Source of the DNA: Coraliomargarita algicola
GTDB taxonomy: Bacteria > Verrucomicrobiota > Verrucomicrobiia > Opitutales > Coraliomargaritaceae
DNA: 64,000 nt
Direction: 5' to 3'
Assembly: GCF_033878955.1 (NCBI RefSeq)
Contig: NZ_CP138858.1
Span: forward strand, 5,111,001-5,175,000
Each line of letters opens with the position of its first letter. Position 1 is the first letter of the stretch. Below the pieces are notes generated by a model, which worked only from the letters and a program-made list of their open reading frames with translations, was not told the origin of the DNA and did not search any database. Made by a program: the position numbers and the translations under genes. Positions 43,904-53,129 of this stretch are shown here, piece by piece.

Positions 43904-44773
43904 ATGCGTATATTAAATTCAGTGAAAGGTCTTCTTGTTTATATACTGTTTTTGACTGGGTGTGTCCCACAGTCGGAGCAGGCATCTACAGATCTACAAA
44001 TTTGGGTCAGTTTGCTGCCACAGCAAACGATCGTAAAAGCGATCGTGGGGGAGCACGCGACTGTGAACGTGATGGTGCGTCCTGGGCAAAGCCCTGAAAC
44101 CTATTCACCCGGAGTGCCTCAGATGGCGGCCTTGGCGAAGGCTGATTTATACTTTGGTATTGGCATGCCTTTGGAGCGTATGATTCAGGCTAAGATGGAG
44201 CGTTCTATGCCGCAATTGCACTTTGTGCAAACTGCAGATTTAGTCGATGCGGGGCATGAACATGATGCGGGGCATGTGCATAGTGAGGAAACTGACCCGC
44301 ATGTTTGGATGGATCCACAATGGATGCTGGGCTTTGTGGACTATGTGCGGGATGCTTTGATTGCCCAGGAGCCGATGTTAGCCGATGAAATTATTGCCAA
44401 TGCCGCGGCGGTGAGTGCACAGTTAAAAGCCTTGGATACTCGCCTAGCGGCTCAGCTTAAGCCTTACGAGGGGCGGAGCTTCTATATTAATCACCCCTCT
44501 TTGTCACACTTCGCTAAACGCTATGGTATTGTTCAGCGATCGATTGAACATGGGGGCAGTGCGCCTTCAGCAAAGCAGGTGGCAGAATTGGTACAGATTG
44601 CAAAGTCCGAGCAAGTCGGTGCGATTTTTACCCAGCCCGAGTTCGGGCGTAGTAGCGCCAGTGTGCTCGCACGTGCGCTTGATGTGGAACTCGTGGAGGT
44701 CGACGTGTTGAGCGCAGATTATTTTAGCAACATGCTAGACATCGCTCAGCGATTGCAAGATAGCTTTAAGTGA
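43904..44773 (+). CDS. znuA: Zinc/manganese ABC transporter substrate-binding lipoprotein (ZnuA-like)
   Basis: 289 residues. Lipobox at LFLTGC (Cys about 20). Cluster A-I binding protein pattern: VSLLPQQTIVKAIVG, MVRPGQSPETYSP, then a His-rich loop GHEHDAGHVHSEETDPHVWM and INHPSLSHFAKRYG. Such proteins capture zinc in the periplasm. First of three coupled genes; the next start overlaps its stop (TGATG). Confidence 0.9.
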   Translation: MRILNSVKGLLVYILFLTGCVPQSEQASTDLQIWVSLLPQQTIVKAIVGEHATVNVMVRPGQSPETYSPGVPQMAALAKADLYFGIGMPLERMIQAKMERSMPQLHFVQTADLVDAGHEHDAGHVHSEETDPHVWMDPQWMLGFVDYVRDALIAQEPMLADEIIANAAAVSAQLKALDTRLAAQLKPYEGRSFYINHPSLSHFAKRYGIVQRSIEHGGSAPSAKQVAELVQIAKSEQVGAIFTQPEFGRSSASVLARALDVELVEVDVLSADYFSNMLDIAQRLQDSFK

Positions 44774-45576
44774 TGAGCGAATCGGCACACAGTAGTTGTG
44801 GATGTCAGACGCATTCGGGCGAACCAGTGGTTTGCTTCGATGGCGTCTCGTTCAGCTATGGACGCAATCTTGTTATAGACGACGCCGACTTTGATATTTA
44901 CCAAGGCGAATCGGTTTGTGTGATTGGTCCCAATGGTGGTGGTAAGTCCACCTTGCTTAAACTCATGTTAGGGCTGTTGACGCCTGATCAGGGTGAGATT
45001 CGTCTCTTCGGGCAATCAACCAAGCAGGGGCGGGCGCGTGTGGGTTATGTGCCGCAGCAGATCGAGTTCGATCCGCTCTTTCCAGTTTCCGCTTTGGATG
45101 TTGCTTTGATGGGGCGTTTGGGGAAGGGGAGCTTTGGTTTCGTGAGTCAGGCGGATCGCGCCACTGCGCGTGACGCATTGGCCAAGATGGGCTTGGCAGA
45201 CCAGGCGAAACAGCCCTTTGCCAGTCTTTCGGGAGGACAACGTCAAGCGGTGTTAATTGCGCGAGCACTGGTCGCTGAGAGCGAATTATTGCTGTTGGAT
45301 GAGCCCACGGCCCATGTTGATGTGGCCGCGGAGGAGCGCTTGATGAAGAGCTTGAAGGCGCTCGGCAGTGAGCTGACAGTGATCACGGTGTCACATGATT
45401 TGGCTTTCGTTTCCCGTTCCGTGCCGAAGGTTGTCTGCGTTAATCGTTGTGTGCATGTGCATCCAACCGCTAGGTTGACTGAAGCGCGTATTCGCGAACT
45501 CTACGGGCACGAAGTCCGTATGGTGCAGCATGATCATGAGCATCTTGACAGTCATGGGGGGCACCATCATGACTGA
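44773..45576 (+). CDS. znuC: Zinc ABC transporter ATPase (ZnuC-like)
   Basis: 267 residues; ATG at 44773 overlaps the previous stop by one base, and a GTG one codon earlier is an alternative. Walker A GPNGGGKST, Q-loop YVPQQ, signature LSGGQRQ, Walker B LLLLDEPTAHVD and H-loop VSHD are intact. Extra metal-binding tails are present: an N-terminal CGC segment and a C-terminal HDHEHLDSHGGHHHD. It energises import from the cytoplasmic side. Confidence 0.92.
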   Translation: MSESAHSSCGCQTHSGEPVVCFDGVSFSYGRNLVIDDADFDIYQGESVCVIGPNGGGKSTLLKLMLGLLTPDQGEIRLFGQSTKQGRARVGYVPQQIEFDPLFPVSALDVALMGRLGKGSFGFVSQADRATARDALAKMGLADQAKQPFASLSGGQRQAVLIARALVAESELLLLDEPTAHVDVAAEERLMKSLKALGSELTVITVSHDLAFVSRSVPKVVCVNRCVHVHPTARLTEARIRELYGHEVRMVQHDHEHLDSHGGHHHD

Positions 45577-46411
45577 TTTTTTCAGAGCCTTATTGGATCC
45601 GGATCTCGGTTTTTTACGCAATGCGCTACTACTGGGCTTGATCGGCAGCATCCCGTTGGGAGCGGTGGGCACATTTGTGGTGGCACGGCGGATTAGCTAT
45701 TTGGCTGCGGCGATCGCGCACTCGGTGTTAGGCGGTATTGGAGTCGCACTTTATGCGCGCGAAGTGTTGGGCTGGTCTTGGTTGCACCCGATGTTGGGTG
45801 CGCTGTTGGCTGCGTTGACCGCGGCCGGGGTGATTGGTTGGGTATCGTTGCGCAGTAAGCAACGCGAAGACGCGATTATTGGCGCGATCTGGGTGACAGG
45901 TATGGCGATTGGCTTGCTCTTTATTTCGCGCACGCCGGGGTATGTGGATCCGATGGCATATTTGTTTGGCGATATTTTATTAGTGACTGCATCTGACCTG
46001 TGGATCGCCAGTGGGGTGGGGGCCTTGATTGTGGCGATACTCTTACTCTGGCACCGTCAGATCGTGGCAGTCTGTTTCGATGCCGAGTTTGCCGCGATTC
46101 GAGGTGTGCATGCAGATCGTATTTATTTGTTATTGCTGCTTTTGACTGCGTTGACGGTGGTTACACTTGTTTCGCTGGTGGGGATCGTTTTGGTGATCGC
46201 TCTGTTGACTTTGCCGCCGGCGATTGCCTCATTGCGCGCACGTAGCCTGGGGCAGATGCTCATTCACTCGATCCTATTTACCAGCTGTTTTGTATTCTGT
46301 GGCTTAGGGCTTAGTTATGCGCTGAATCTACCAACGGGACCGACGATCATTTTGTTGGCAGCGTTGGTCTATTTATTGGCCAACGCTGTCAAACGTGTCT
46401 GCGGCAATTAA
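45569..46411 (+). CDS. znuB: Zinc ABC transporter permease (ZnuB-like)
   Basis: 280 residues with about 8 membrane segments of the ABC-3 family: RNALLLGLIGSIPLGAVGTF, VARRISYLAAAIAHSVLGG and LLTLPPAIASLRARSLGQM. The start at 45569 lies within the end of znuC (8 bp overlap), a sign of translational coupling. It forms the import channel. Confidence 0.92.
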   Translation: MTDFFRALLDPDLGFLRNALLLGLIGSIPLGAVGTFVVARRISYLAAAIAHSVLGGIGVALYAREVLGWSWLHPMLGALLAALTAAGVIGWVSLRSKQREDAIIGAIWVTGMAIGLLFISRTPGYVDPMAYLFGDILLVTASDLWIASGVGALIVAILLLWHRQIVAVCFDAEFAAIRGVHADRIYLLLLLLTALTVVTLVSLVGIVLVIALLTLPPAIASLRARSLGQMLIHSILFTSCFVFCGLGLSYALNLPTGPTIILLAALVYLLANAVKRVCGN

Positions 46412-46506
46412 GGCAAAATGCGCTTATCCCTGCGTGTTCGCCTGGGGGAGCACATCGTTACATAATAGATGATTGCGCTCTAAAGATAAGGAGTGTTGCA
46501 GGAGCT

Positions 46507-47336
46507 CTATGCAGTGCCTTTTTCTTTGGCCAACCAGCGTTCGATACGACGCACGGCGTCGGGGCGGCGTGGATCATCGGGCTTCATGCGGTTGAGCAAA
46601 TTGAGTGCGGTTTCAGCGTAGTCGATGGCTGTCGCGCTCTTTAGTTTGTCGAGTTCGGAGTGCTTGATTTCGCCTTCGCGAATCATCTTACGGGCGTCGG
46701 CTTCGATCTCCATACTGGCACCGCCGGTGCCACGTTCTTCGCCTTTACCTTTGGCACCGCCGCCCCCGCCGCCGCCTGAGCCTTCGCTGGGCGAGCCGTC
46801 GTTTTCAACTTTCTGACTGCCGCCGCGTGGTTCACGTTCGATACCGGCCGGGTATTGTTTGCCATCTTTGCCAGTGACATGGCTTTGACTCTCGATACGG
46901 TTTTCCTTTTCCATCTCCATCCGGCAGCGACGGACGAGATCGGGGGAAACTTTACACATGGAGGCGATCAGAGCGTTGGACATTTCCGGCCATTCTTCGA
47001 GTGCAATCTCCGCTGCGTTACGCTTGTCGGCGTTGGAGCGGTAGATGCCGTTGGTGACATTGGCACCGAGTGCATGGCGCAGGGCATCCGTACGGGAGCC
47101 TTCATGCACTTCGGCTGCAATTTCTTCGTATTCGTTGCGTTGCGCTGCAAGAAAGCGGTGAAAGCCGTCGGCTAGCCAATACTTGGTGCCGTCGTAGTAG
47201 GTGACGATGGGGGGAATTGAGCGCCTTCCAGCATCGCTTCAGCGTAGCTGGAGATGGCTTCGTCGTTGGTGGCAACACGTGCTTGAGTGCCGCCGTAAAT
47301 GTCGATTTTGTCGAGTCGTAGATCTTTGGTTTGCAT
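46507..47336 (-). pseudogene. ParB/Srx-domain protein, apparent frameshift
   Basis: Two frames join to about 276 residues. The first, from 47336, starts MQTKDLRLDKIDIYGGTQAR and reaches AQFPP. The second continues IVTYYDGTKYWLADGFHRF, typical of ParB-like nuclease domains, then HALGANVTNGIYRSNADKR, a Gly-rich linker and a helical C-terminus (RRPDAVRRIERWLAKE). The break is at a run of six G (plus strand, about 47209-47214), one base short. The ParB family binds or cuts DNA; this type is often found in accessory regions. It may be intact if the missing base is a sequencing error. Confidence 0.75.
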
Positions 47337-47531
47337 AGTTGAGCGCGCTTTTTTGATCAAGGGATTGCTGGAAGACAACTGGAGATTTTAAATTCTAGAA
47401 AAATAGACCGTGAACGTGTGTTTTTTCGTAAATGTCATTGACCTTATTTCCGTGCGGCTTTGCCTTTCATCACTGATATCAGGTATGCTTTTGTGCCTGA
47501 TTAGACCCTGAACAGAATTCTACCCACTACC

Positions 47532-49496
47532 ATGACAACTGATAATTCCTCTATGGAATCGGTCTCACATGAGCACCGTAAGTTTCCCCCTGCCTCTGAG
47601 TTTGTTAAGTCCGCACATATTAGCGGTGAGGCAGCCTATAAAGCGCTCTACGAAAAGAGTATTCAAGATCCTGAGGGTTTTTGGGCCGAAGCGGCTGAAG
47701 AACTGCATTGGTTTAAAAAGTGGGACAGCGTGTTGGACGCATCCGAAGCGCCGTTTTTTAAATGGTTTGATGGCAGTCGCACTAATCTTTCTTACAACTG
47801 CCTAGACCGTCACATTGAAGCGGGGCGTGGTGACAAGATCGCGATCCACTGGGAGGGCGAACCGGGCGATGCGCGTGACATTAGTTACAAGCAGATGCAC
47901 CTCGAAGTCTGCCGTTTCGCCAATGCGATGAAGGCGCGTGGTGTGAAAAAGGGCGATCGTATCGCAATTTATCTGCCGATGATTCCGGAGTTGGCCATTG
48001 CGGTGCTGGCTTGTGCGCGTATCGGTGCGGTGCATTCGGTGATTTTTGCGGGCTTCTCTGCGGACTCGATTCGTGACCGTGTGCTCGATAGTGAGACCTG
48101 CATGGTGATCACTGCCGATGGAGGCTACCGCCGTGGCAAGATGTTAGAGTTGAAGCAGATCGTGGACGAAGGCATTGCGAGCTGTGAGTGCGTGAAAGAT
48201 GTGGTCGTGGTGAAGCGTGGCGATGCACACCCGGTCGACTGCAAGATGCAGGAAGGTCGCGACAGCTGGTATCATGATTTAGTGGCAAATGTGGACGACG
48301 ATTGCCCGGCCGAAGAGATGGAGGCGGAGGATCTCCTCTTCTTGCTCTACACTAGTGGTACCACTGGTAAGCCTAAGGGCATCATGCACACCACTGCGGG
48401 CTACCAAGTGTATAGTTACCTCACCTCGAAGTATGTCTTCGACCTCAAACAGGATGATGTGTATTGGTGCACCGCTGATGTGGGCTGGATCACCGGACAC
48501 ACTTATATCGTGTATGGCATCATGCAAAACGGTGTGACACAAGTGATGTATGAGGGCGCGCCCAACCATCCGGATGAAGGGCGCTTCTGGGACATTATTG
48601 AGAAGTATAAAGTATCGATTTTCTACACGGCACCGACTGCGATTCGTGCCTTTATGAAGTGGGGCGACGACTGGGTAACTCGTAAAGATCTGTCGTCTTT
48701 GCGCCTGCTTGGCACCGTGGGAGAGCCAATCAACCCTGAGGCGTGGATGTGGTATCATAAGATGATCGGGGCGGAACGTTGCCCGATTGTGGATACCTGG
48801 TGGCAAACCGAAACCGGCGGCCACATGTTGACGCCGATGCCGGGCGCGACGGCGACCAAGCCAGGCTGTGCGACTCTGCCGTTTTTCGGGATCGAGCCTG
48901 CAATTTTGACCGACGATGGTGAGGCGGTGGAAGCGGGCATTCTCGCAATTAAGAAACCATGGCCGGGCATGTTGCGCGGTATCTATGGCGATCCGCAGCG
49001 TTTTAAAGACACCTATTGGTGTAAGTGGGGCGGGAAGTACTATTTCCCCGGCGATGGTGCCCGTCGTGATGAGGATGGCTACATCTGGATTCTTGGCCGC
49101 GTGGACGATGTCGTGAATGTATCCGGTCACCGTATCGGCACTGCCGAGTTGGAGAGCGTATTTGTCGAGCACAAGGATGTGGCTGAATCTGCGGTGGTCG
49201 GTGTGCCACACGAGATCAAGGGGCAGGGGCTGGTCGCCTTTGTGACCGTGATCGATGGGCGTGAGCAAGATGATCAGTTGCGCAAGGAGCTGGTCACGAT
49301 GATCGATAAGAGCATCGGAAAATTTGCCCGCCCTGAGCGTATCTTGTTTTCCTCGGATCTGCCCAAAACACGTTCTGGTAAAATTATGCGCCGCATCTTG
49401 CGTGACATCGCCGAAGGCAAAGAGCTCGGTAATGTGACGACACTGGCCGATCCGACAGTGGTCCAGGATTTACAGCAGCAATATTTGAAAGGCTGA
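47532..49496 (+). CDS. acsA: Acetyl-CoA synthetase
   Basis: 654 residues, full length for AMP-forming acetyl-CoA synthetase. Motifs: YTSGTTGKPKGIMHTT (P-loop), DVGWITGHTYIVYG, DTWWQTETGGHM and PKTRSGKIMRRILRD, whose Lys is the usual acetylation site. It activates acetate to acetyl-CoA and would also recover acetate from overflow. Its stop codon (49494-49496) touches the start of a REP element. Confidence 0.97.
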   Translation: MTTDNSSMESVSHEHRKFPPASEFVKSAHISGEAAYKALYEKSIQDPEGFWAEAAEELHWFKKWDSVLDASEAPFFKWFDGSRTNLSYNCLDRHIEAGRGDKIAIHWEGEPGDARDISYKQMHLEVCRFANAMKARGVKKGDRIAIYLPMIPELAIAVLACARIGAVHSVIFAGFSADSIRDRVLDSETCMVITADGGYRRGKMLELKQIVDEGIASCECVKDVVVVKRGDAHPVDCKMQEGRDSWYHDLVANVDDDCPAEEMEAEDLLFLLYTSGTTGKPKGIMHTTAGYQVYSYLTSKYVFDLKQDDVYWCTADVGWITGHTYIVYGIMQNGVTQVMYEGAPNHPDEGRFWDIIEKYKVSIFYTAPTAIRAFMKWGDDWVTRKDLSSLRLLGTVGEPINPEAWMWYHKMIGAERCPIVDTWWQTETGGHMLTPMPGATATKPGCATLPFFGIEPAILTDDGEAVEAGILAIKKPWPGMLRGIYGDPQRFKDTYWCKWGGKYYFPGDGARRDEDGYIWILGRVDDVVNVSGHRIGTAELESVFVEHKDVAESAVVGVPHEIKGQGLVAFVTVIDGREQDDQLRKELVTMIDKSIGKFARPERILFSSDLPKTRSGKIMRRILRDIAEGKELGNVTTLADPTVVQDLQQQYLKG

Positions 49497-49614
49497 GGTA
49501 GGGCTCTTTCGCCGAAAGAGCCGTTGGCGGGTTAGAGGCTGTGTGCGTCTGCGATGTTCGTCTTCGTTTGCGGCTGGATCGGCGAACGGACGCCTCGGCG
49601 AGGCGTCCCTACCT
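49496..49614. repeat. REP element, family 1, copy A (left of RAYT)
   Basis: 119 bp bounded by AGGTAGGG and CCCTACCT. It contains two perfect or near-perfect hairpins, GGCTCTTTCGCCGAAAGAGCC and GGACGCCTCGGCGAGGCGTCC-type arms (the first near 49502, the second near 49588), with a TTCGTCTTCGTTTG spacer. Same orientation as copies at 50141 and 55515. Confidence 0.9.
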
Positions 49615-49678
49615 GGCGTGCCTACTCATCGGACTCTTTTAATTGCATTTTGGGCAGGCTTTTGTTGTCATTTTTTGT

Positions 49679-50128
49679 ATGTTACCAGAGCGTAAGCAAT
49701 TGCCACATGGTGTGCCTTCTTGGGTGACGGAGGGGGCGATCTATTTTGTGACAGTTAATTGTGCGAAGCGTGAGACGAATCAACTTTGTCGGGAAGATGT
49801 GGCTGTTGAGTTAAAAGGTAGTATTCAGCTTCGACATCAGAAACGAGAGTGGTGGGTTCGACTATGTGTGTTGATGCCGGATCATCTTCATTTACTGATT
49901 TCCTTTTCTCGTGAGGTGTCGATGAGTGCTTCGATGGCTAATTGGAAGTGTTTTACGGCGCGTAAGTTGGGAGTTGGTTGGCAGCGTGATTTTTTTGATC
50001 ATCGTATTCGTGATCTTCATTCACTTGAAGAAAAGGAGCATTATATTCGTCTGAATCCAGTCCGAAAGGGGCTGTGTAAGCAGCCATGTGATTGGCCTTA
50101 CTGTTGGAATTCGGACGATTTCGCGTAG
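49679..50128 (+). CDS. REP-associated tyrosine transposase (RAYT, Y1/HUH family)
   Basis: 149 residues from the ATG at 49679; a TTG at 49643 would add 12 residues. MPDHLHLLIS holds the HUH metal-binding pair, and EEKEHYIRLNPVRKGL carries the likely catalytic Tyr. VTVNCAKR and DFFDHRIRD are usual RAYT blocks. It is flanked on both sides by copies of the same palindromic element (49496-49614 and 50141-50257), the classical REP-RAYT arrangement. It should nick and move single-stranded REP DNA. Confidence 0.92.
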   Translation: MLPERKQLPHGVPSWVTEGAIYFVTVNCAKRETNQLCREDVAVELKGSIQLRHQKREWWVRLCVLMPDHLHLLISFSREVSMSASMANWKCFTARKLGVGWQRDFFDHRIRDLHSLEEKEHYIRLNPVRKGLCKQPCDWPYCWNSDDFA

Positions 50129-50140
50129 AGCGGTCTGTTC

Positions 50141-50257
50141 AGGTAGGGCTCTCTCGCCGAGAGAGCCGTTAGTCGAGGGCGTTTTGTGTGTCTGTAATTT
50201 TCGTCTTCGTTTGTGGCTGAATCGACAAACGGACGCCTCGGCGAGGCGTCCCTACCT
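50141..50257. repeat. REP element, family 1, copy B (right of RAYT)
   Basis: 117 bp bounded by AGGTAGGG and CCCTACCT with hairpins GGCTCTCTCGCCGAGAGAGCC-type (about 50147) and GACGCCTCGGCGAGGCGTC (about 50232). It starts 12 bp after the RAYT stop. Its right terminal repeat supplies the stop codon of the LacI gene on the minus strand (CTA at 50252-50254). Confidence 0.9.
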
Positions 50258-51304
50258 GTTGATTACTAATGATCGCACCGTTTTCCCGTCGACCCAAGAG
50301 CCGCTGATCAAGGTGGCTCTTGGGTAGGGGGGCACGCCGCTTTCGCCGCTGTGAATCATACTGATGACCATGTCGATGGCGGCCTCGCCGCAGACATCGT
50401 TGTGCTGATTCATGCCAGCCCATTGGGGCGCGGCTGCGCGGTGCTCTAATTGAATTAGTCCGACTTGCTCTGGTATAGAGTAGCCGAGTGCTTCCATCCA
50501 GTCATACACTTGATTGTAAAGGGTGAAGATTACGTCAGGTTTTTCCCCTGTGAACCATTCTTGGAATAGCGAGAGGTTTTCTTTGGCCTCGACCACTCGA
50601 TTGAATGGTATGAGTCGCTGTTGGGGAGGCAGGGCAGTTTGACCGATCTGGTAGCCTGCTGTAAAACGACCTTCGACCAGTTGATCGATTTTTTGATCTA
50701 AGACTAGGCCTGGACGTTGGTAACCGCGGGCCAGGGCATTTTCGAAAGCGCGTAATGCGATGATGTGATGGTCCGTGCATGCGAAGGAGAGCGCGGGTTT
50801 GCGCGTGCGCACACCCGTGACTACGCAAGGGTAGTTTTCCCAGATTTCGTTAAAAGCTTCTGGCAAACGATTGCTGTGCATCAGGCCGACGATTACTACG
50901 CCACGAATGCCGCGTGCTTTCAGGATCTGGTTTAGTCGCCGTCCGTCTAGGTCGGGGTCGTGTAGCCAGAAGTTATCCAAGCTATAGCCCATGAGTTTCG
51001 CGCGTCGTTGGCAGCCTTCTACGTAGGTGGGGATGGTTGGATGTCGGCTGAAGGCCTGTTTGTCCTGGTTCGCATTGAGCAGCGCCAGAGAGGCTTTGAG
51101 CCCAGTGTTGCTGCCGGAACGCAATTCGGCCATTAAGTGCGCTACGGTGGGGTTGCGCTGGTAGCCGAGTTCGTCGGCGATCTGCTTGATGCGCTGGCGT
51201 GTGGCCTCCGGGATTTGAGGATCGTTGCGCAATGCCAGCGATACGGTGTTTTTGGAAACTCCGGCTTTTTCGCCGATGGTGGACATGGTGACGCGCTTCA
51301 TCAC
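50252..51304 (-). CDS. LacI-family transcriptional regulator (probable arabinose regulator)
   Basis: 350 residues. N-terminal LacI HTH: TMSTIGEKAGVSKNTVSLAL then DELGYQRNPTVAHLM (hinge). A periplasmic-binding-protein-like sensor domain follows with GVVIVGLMHSNRLPEAF and LIQLEHRAAAPQWAGMNQH. It is divergent from araB with a 78 bp gap, so it probably controls araBAD in response to L-arabinose or a related sugar. The TAG stop lies in the terminal repeat of REP copy B. A second Met gives a nearly equal start. Confidence 0.9.
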   Translation of the reverse strand: MMKRVTMSTIGEKAGVSKNTVSLALRNDPQIPEATRQRIKQIADELGYQRNPTVAHLMAELRSGSNTGLKASLALLNANQDKQAFSRHPTIPTYVEGCQRRAKLMGYSLDNFWLHDPDLDGRRLNQILKARGIRGVVIVGLMHSNRLPEAFNEIWENYPCVVTGVRTRKPALSFACTDHHIIALRAFENALARGYQRPGLVLDQKIDQLVEGRFTAGYQIGQTALPPQQRLIPFNRVVEAKENLSLFQEWFTGEKPDVIFTLYNQVYDWMEALGYSIPEQVGLIQLEHRAAAPQWAGMNQHNDVCGEAAIDMVISMIHSGESGVPPYPRATLISGSWVDGKTVRSLVINR

Positions 51305-51382
51305 ACTAGCTATGTGTCTGCTTACATTACTGTCAAGTATTGGGCGGCTTCCTTCTGTGCGGCGAGCCTGTAGTTTTACAGC

Positions 51383-53041
51383 ATGTCTTATACCCTCGGA
51401 ATCGATTATGGCACCAATTCGGTGCGTGCACTTATTGTCAATTGCCAGACTGGCGAGGAACTTGCCGCTGGGGTAGTGAATTATCCCAGTGGGCAGCAGG
51501 GCATTTTATTGGATGCCAAGGACGCGCATGTCGCGCGGCAAAGTCCGGCTGATTATTTGTATGGGCTAGAAGAGTCGGTGCGCATCGCCTTGGCTCAGGC
51601 GAATCAGCGCGACGATTTCGACGCCAAAGATGTGATTGGCATTGGCGTGGATAGCACGGGCTCCAGTCCCATACCTGTGGATGCCAGCAATACACCGCTG
51701 GCATTGGACGCGGCGTGGAAGGATCACCTCGCTGCGCAGTGCTGGTTATGGAAGGACCATACCAGTCATGCCGAGGCGAAGCGTATTACCGAACTGGCGG
51801 CGGCGCATCGTCCGCAATACATCGCGAAGTGCGGAAATATTTATTCCTCCGAGTGGTGGTGGAGTAAGATCTGGCATTGCTTAAACGTGGCTCCCGAGGT
51901 CTTCGAGGCCGCTTACAGTTGGGTGGAACTCTGCGATTATGTGCCCTCTGTGCTGGCCGGTGTTAAAGACCCCAAGCAAGTGGTGCGTGGGATCTGCGCG
52001 GCGGGGCATAAGGCACTCTACGCGGAAGACTGGGGCGGTTTGCCGGACAAAGAATTTTTGAGTTTGCTCGACCCCAAGCTCGCCGATTTGCGTGACCGTC
52101 TTTACACGCAGGCGGTTGATATTTCCCACTCAGCTGGCAAGCTCTGTGCCGAGTGGGCAGAGGCCTTAGGCTTGCAAGCAGGCATCGAGATCGCAGTCGG
52201 TGAGTTCGATGTGCACTTCGGCGCGATCGGCTGTTGCGTGACTGAGGGCACCTTAGTCAAAGTGATTGGCACGTCCACCTGTGATTGTGGCGTCGTGTCG
52301 GCAGAAAATACCGTAGCCGACATTCCCGGGATTTGTGGCATCGTGAAAGGTGCGATCTTGCCGGGATTCTACGGCATCGAAGCCGGTCAAAGCGCTTGTG
52401 GTGATCTCTTTAAATGGTGGGTGGAAACCGCCTGTCAAAACGACGAGTCCATGCACCGCGACTTGACCGAAGCCGTGGCTAGTCAGCGTCCCGGGCAGAG
52501 TGGCCTCTTAGCTTTGGATTGGAATAATGGAAACCGCACCGTGCTGGTGGACCAACGATTGACCGGACTCATTCTGGGCCAAACCTTGCACACCACACAG
52601 GCTGAGATTTACCGCGCCTTGATTGAAGCCACCGCCTTCGGGGCGCGCATGATCATTGAACGCATCGAGGCCTATGGCGTGCCGATCGAGCGCGTTGTTT
52701 GTGCCGGGGGCATCGCCGAGAAGAACGCGATGCTGATGCAGATCTATGCAGACGTGACCGGACGTGAAATGCGCGTGTCCGGCTCCTCACAAGCCTGCGC
52801 CTTGGGTTCCGCTGTCGGAGCCGCCGTGCTGGCGGGGGCACACCCTGACTTTAGCAGCGCGCAGGCCGCGATGACCTCACTTAAGGACATCGTCTATCGC
52901 CCTGATCCAGCGGCGCATGCCACCTACAATCAACTCTTTAAATTGTATCAGGAAATTCATGACGCCTTCGGTGGCGTCAACAGCAATGCCGACCTGGGGC
53001 AGGTGATGAAGCAACTGCTCAATATTAAGGAAAGCATTTAA
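51383..53041 (+). CDS. araB: L-ribulokinase
   Basis: 552 residues, FGGY family: LGIDYGTNSVRALIV at the N-terminus, GIGVDSTGSSPIPVD, the substrate-site stretch IYSSEWWWSKIWHC, VIGTSTCDCGVV and VCAGGIAEKNAMLMQIYADV. It phosphorylates L-ribulose at C5 with ATP. First gene of araBAD on the plus strand; the usual length of the family is about 550-570. Confidence 0.96.
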   Translation: MSYTLGIDYGTNSVRALIVNCQTGEELAAGVVNYPSGQQGILLDAKDAHVARQSPADYLYGLEESVRIALAQANQRDDFDAKDVIGIGVDSTGSSPIPVDASNTPLALDAAWKDHLAAQCWLWKDHTSHAEAKRITELAAAHRPQYIAKCGNIYSSEWWWSKIWHCLNVAPEVFEAAYSWVELCDYVPSVLAGVKDPKQVVRGICAAGHKALYAEDWGGLPDKEFLSLLDPKLADLRDRLYTQAVDISHSAGKLCAEWAEALGLQAGIEIAVGEFDVHFGAIGCCVTEGTLVKVIGTSTCDCGVVSAENTVADIPGICGIVKGAILPGFYGIEAGQSACGDLFKWWVETACQNDESMHRDLTEAVASQRPGQSGLLALDWNNGNRTVLVDQRLTGLILGQTLHTTQAEIYRALIEATAFGARMIIERIEAYGVPIERVVCAGGIAEKNAMLMQIYADVTGREMRVSGSSQACALGSAVGAAVLAGAHPDFSSAQAAMTSLKDIVYRPDPAAHATYNQLFKLYQEIHDAFGGVNSNADLGQVMKQLLNIKESI

Positions 53042-53070
53042 TCAGACCACTGAGTCGTGGCCTAGCCACT

Positions 53071-53096
53071 GCGGTCTTCACAAGTGAAGCCCCTAC
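53071..53096. repeat. Half REP-like element, family 2, copy 3
   Basis: GCGGTCTTCACAAGTGAAGC followed by CCCTAC: the right hairpin and terminal part of the element at 34517 and 38194, without the left half. It keeps the CCCCTAC end that is degraded in the other copies. It lies between araB and araA and may act as an mRNA hairpin. Confidence 0.65.
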
Positions 53097-53129
53097 AACT
53101 CCCTTTAAAATTTAACTTTAAACAAAAAT

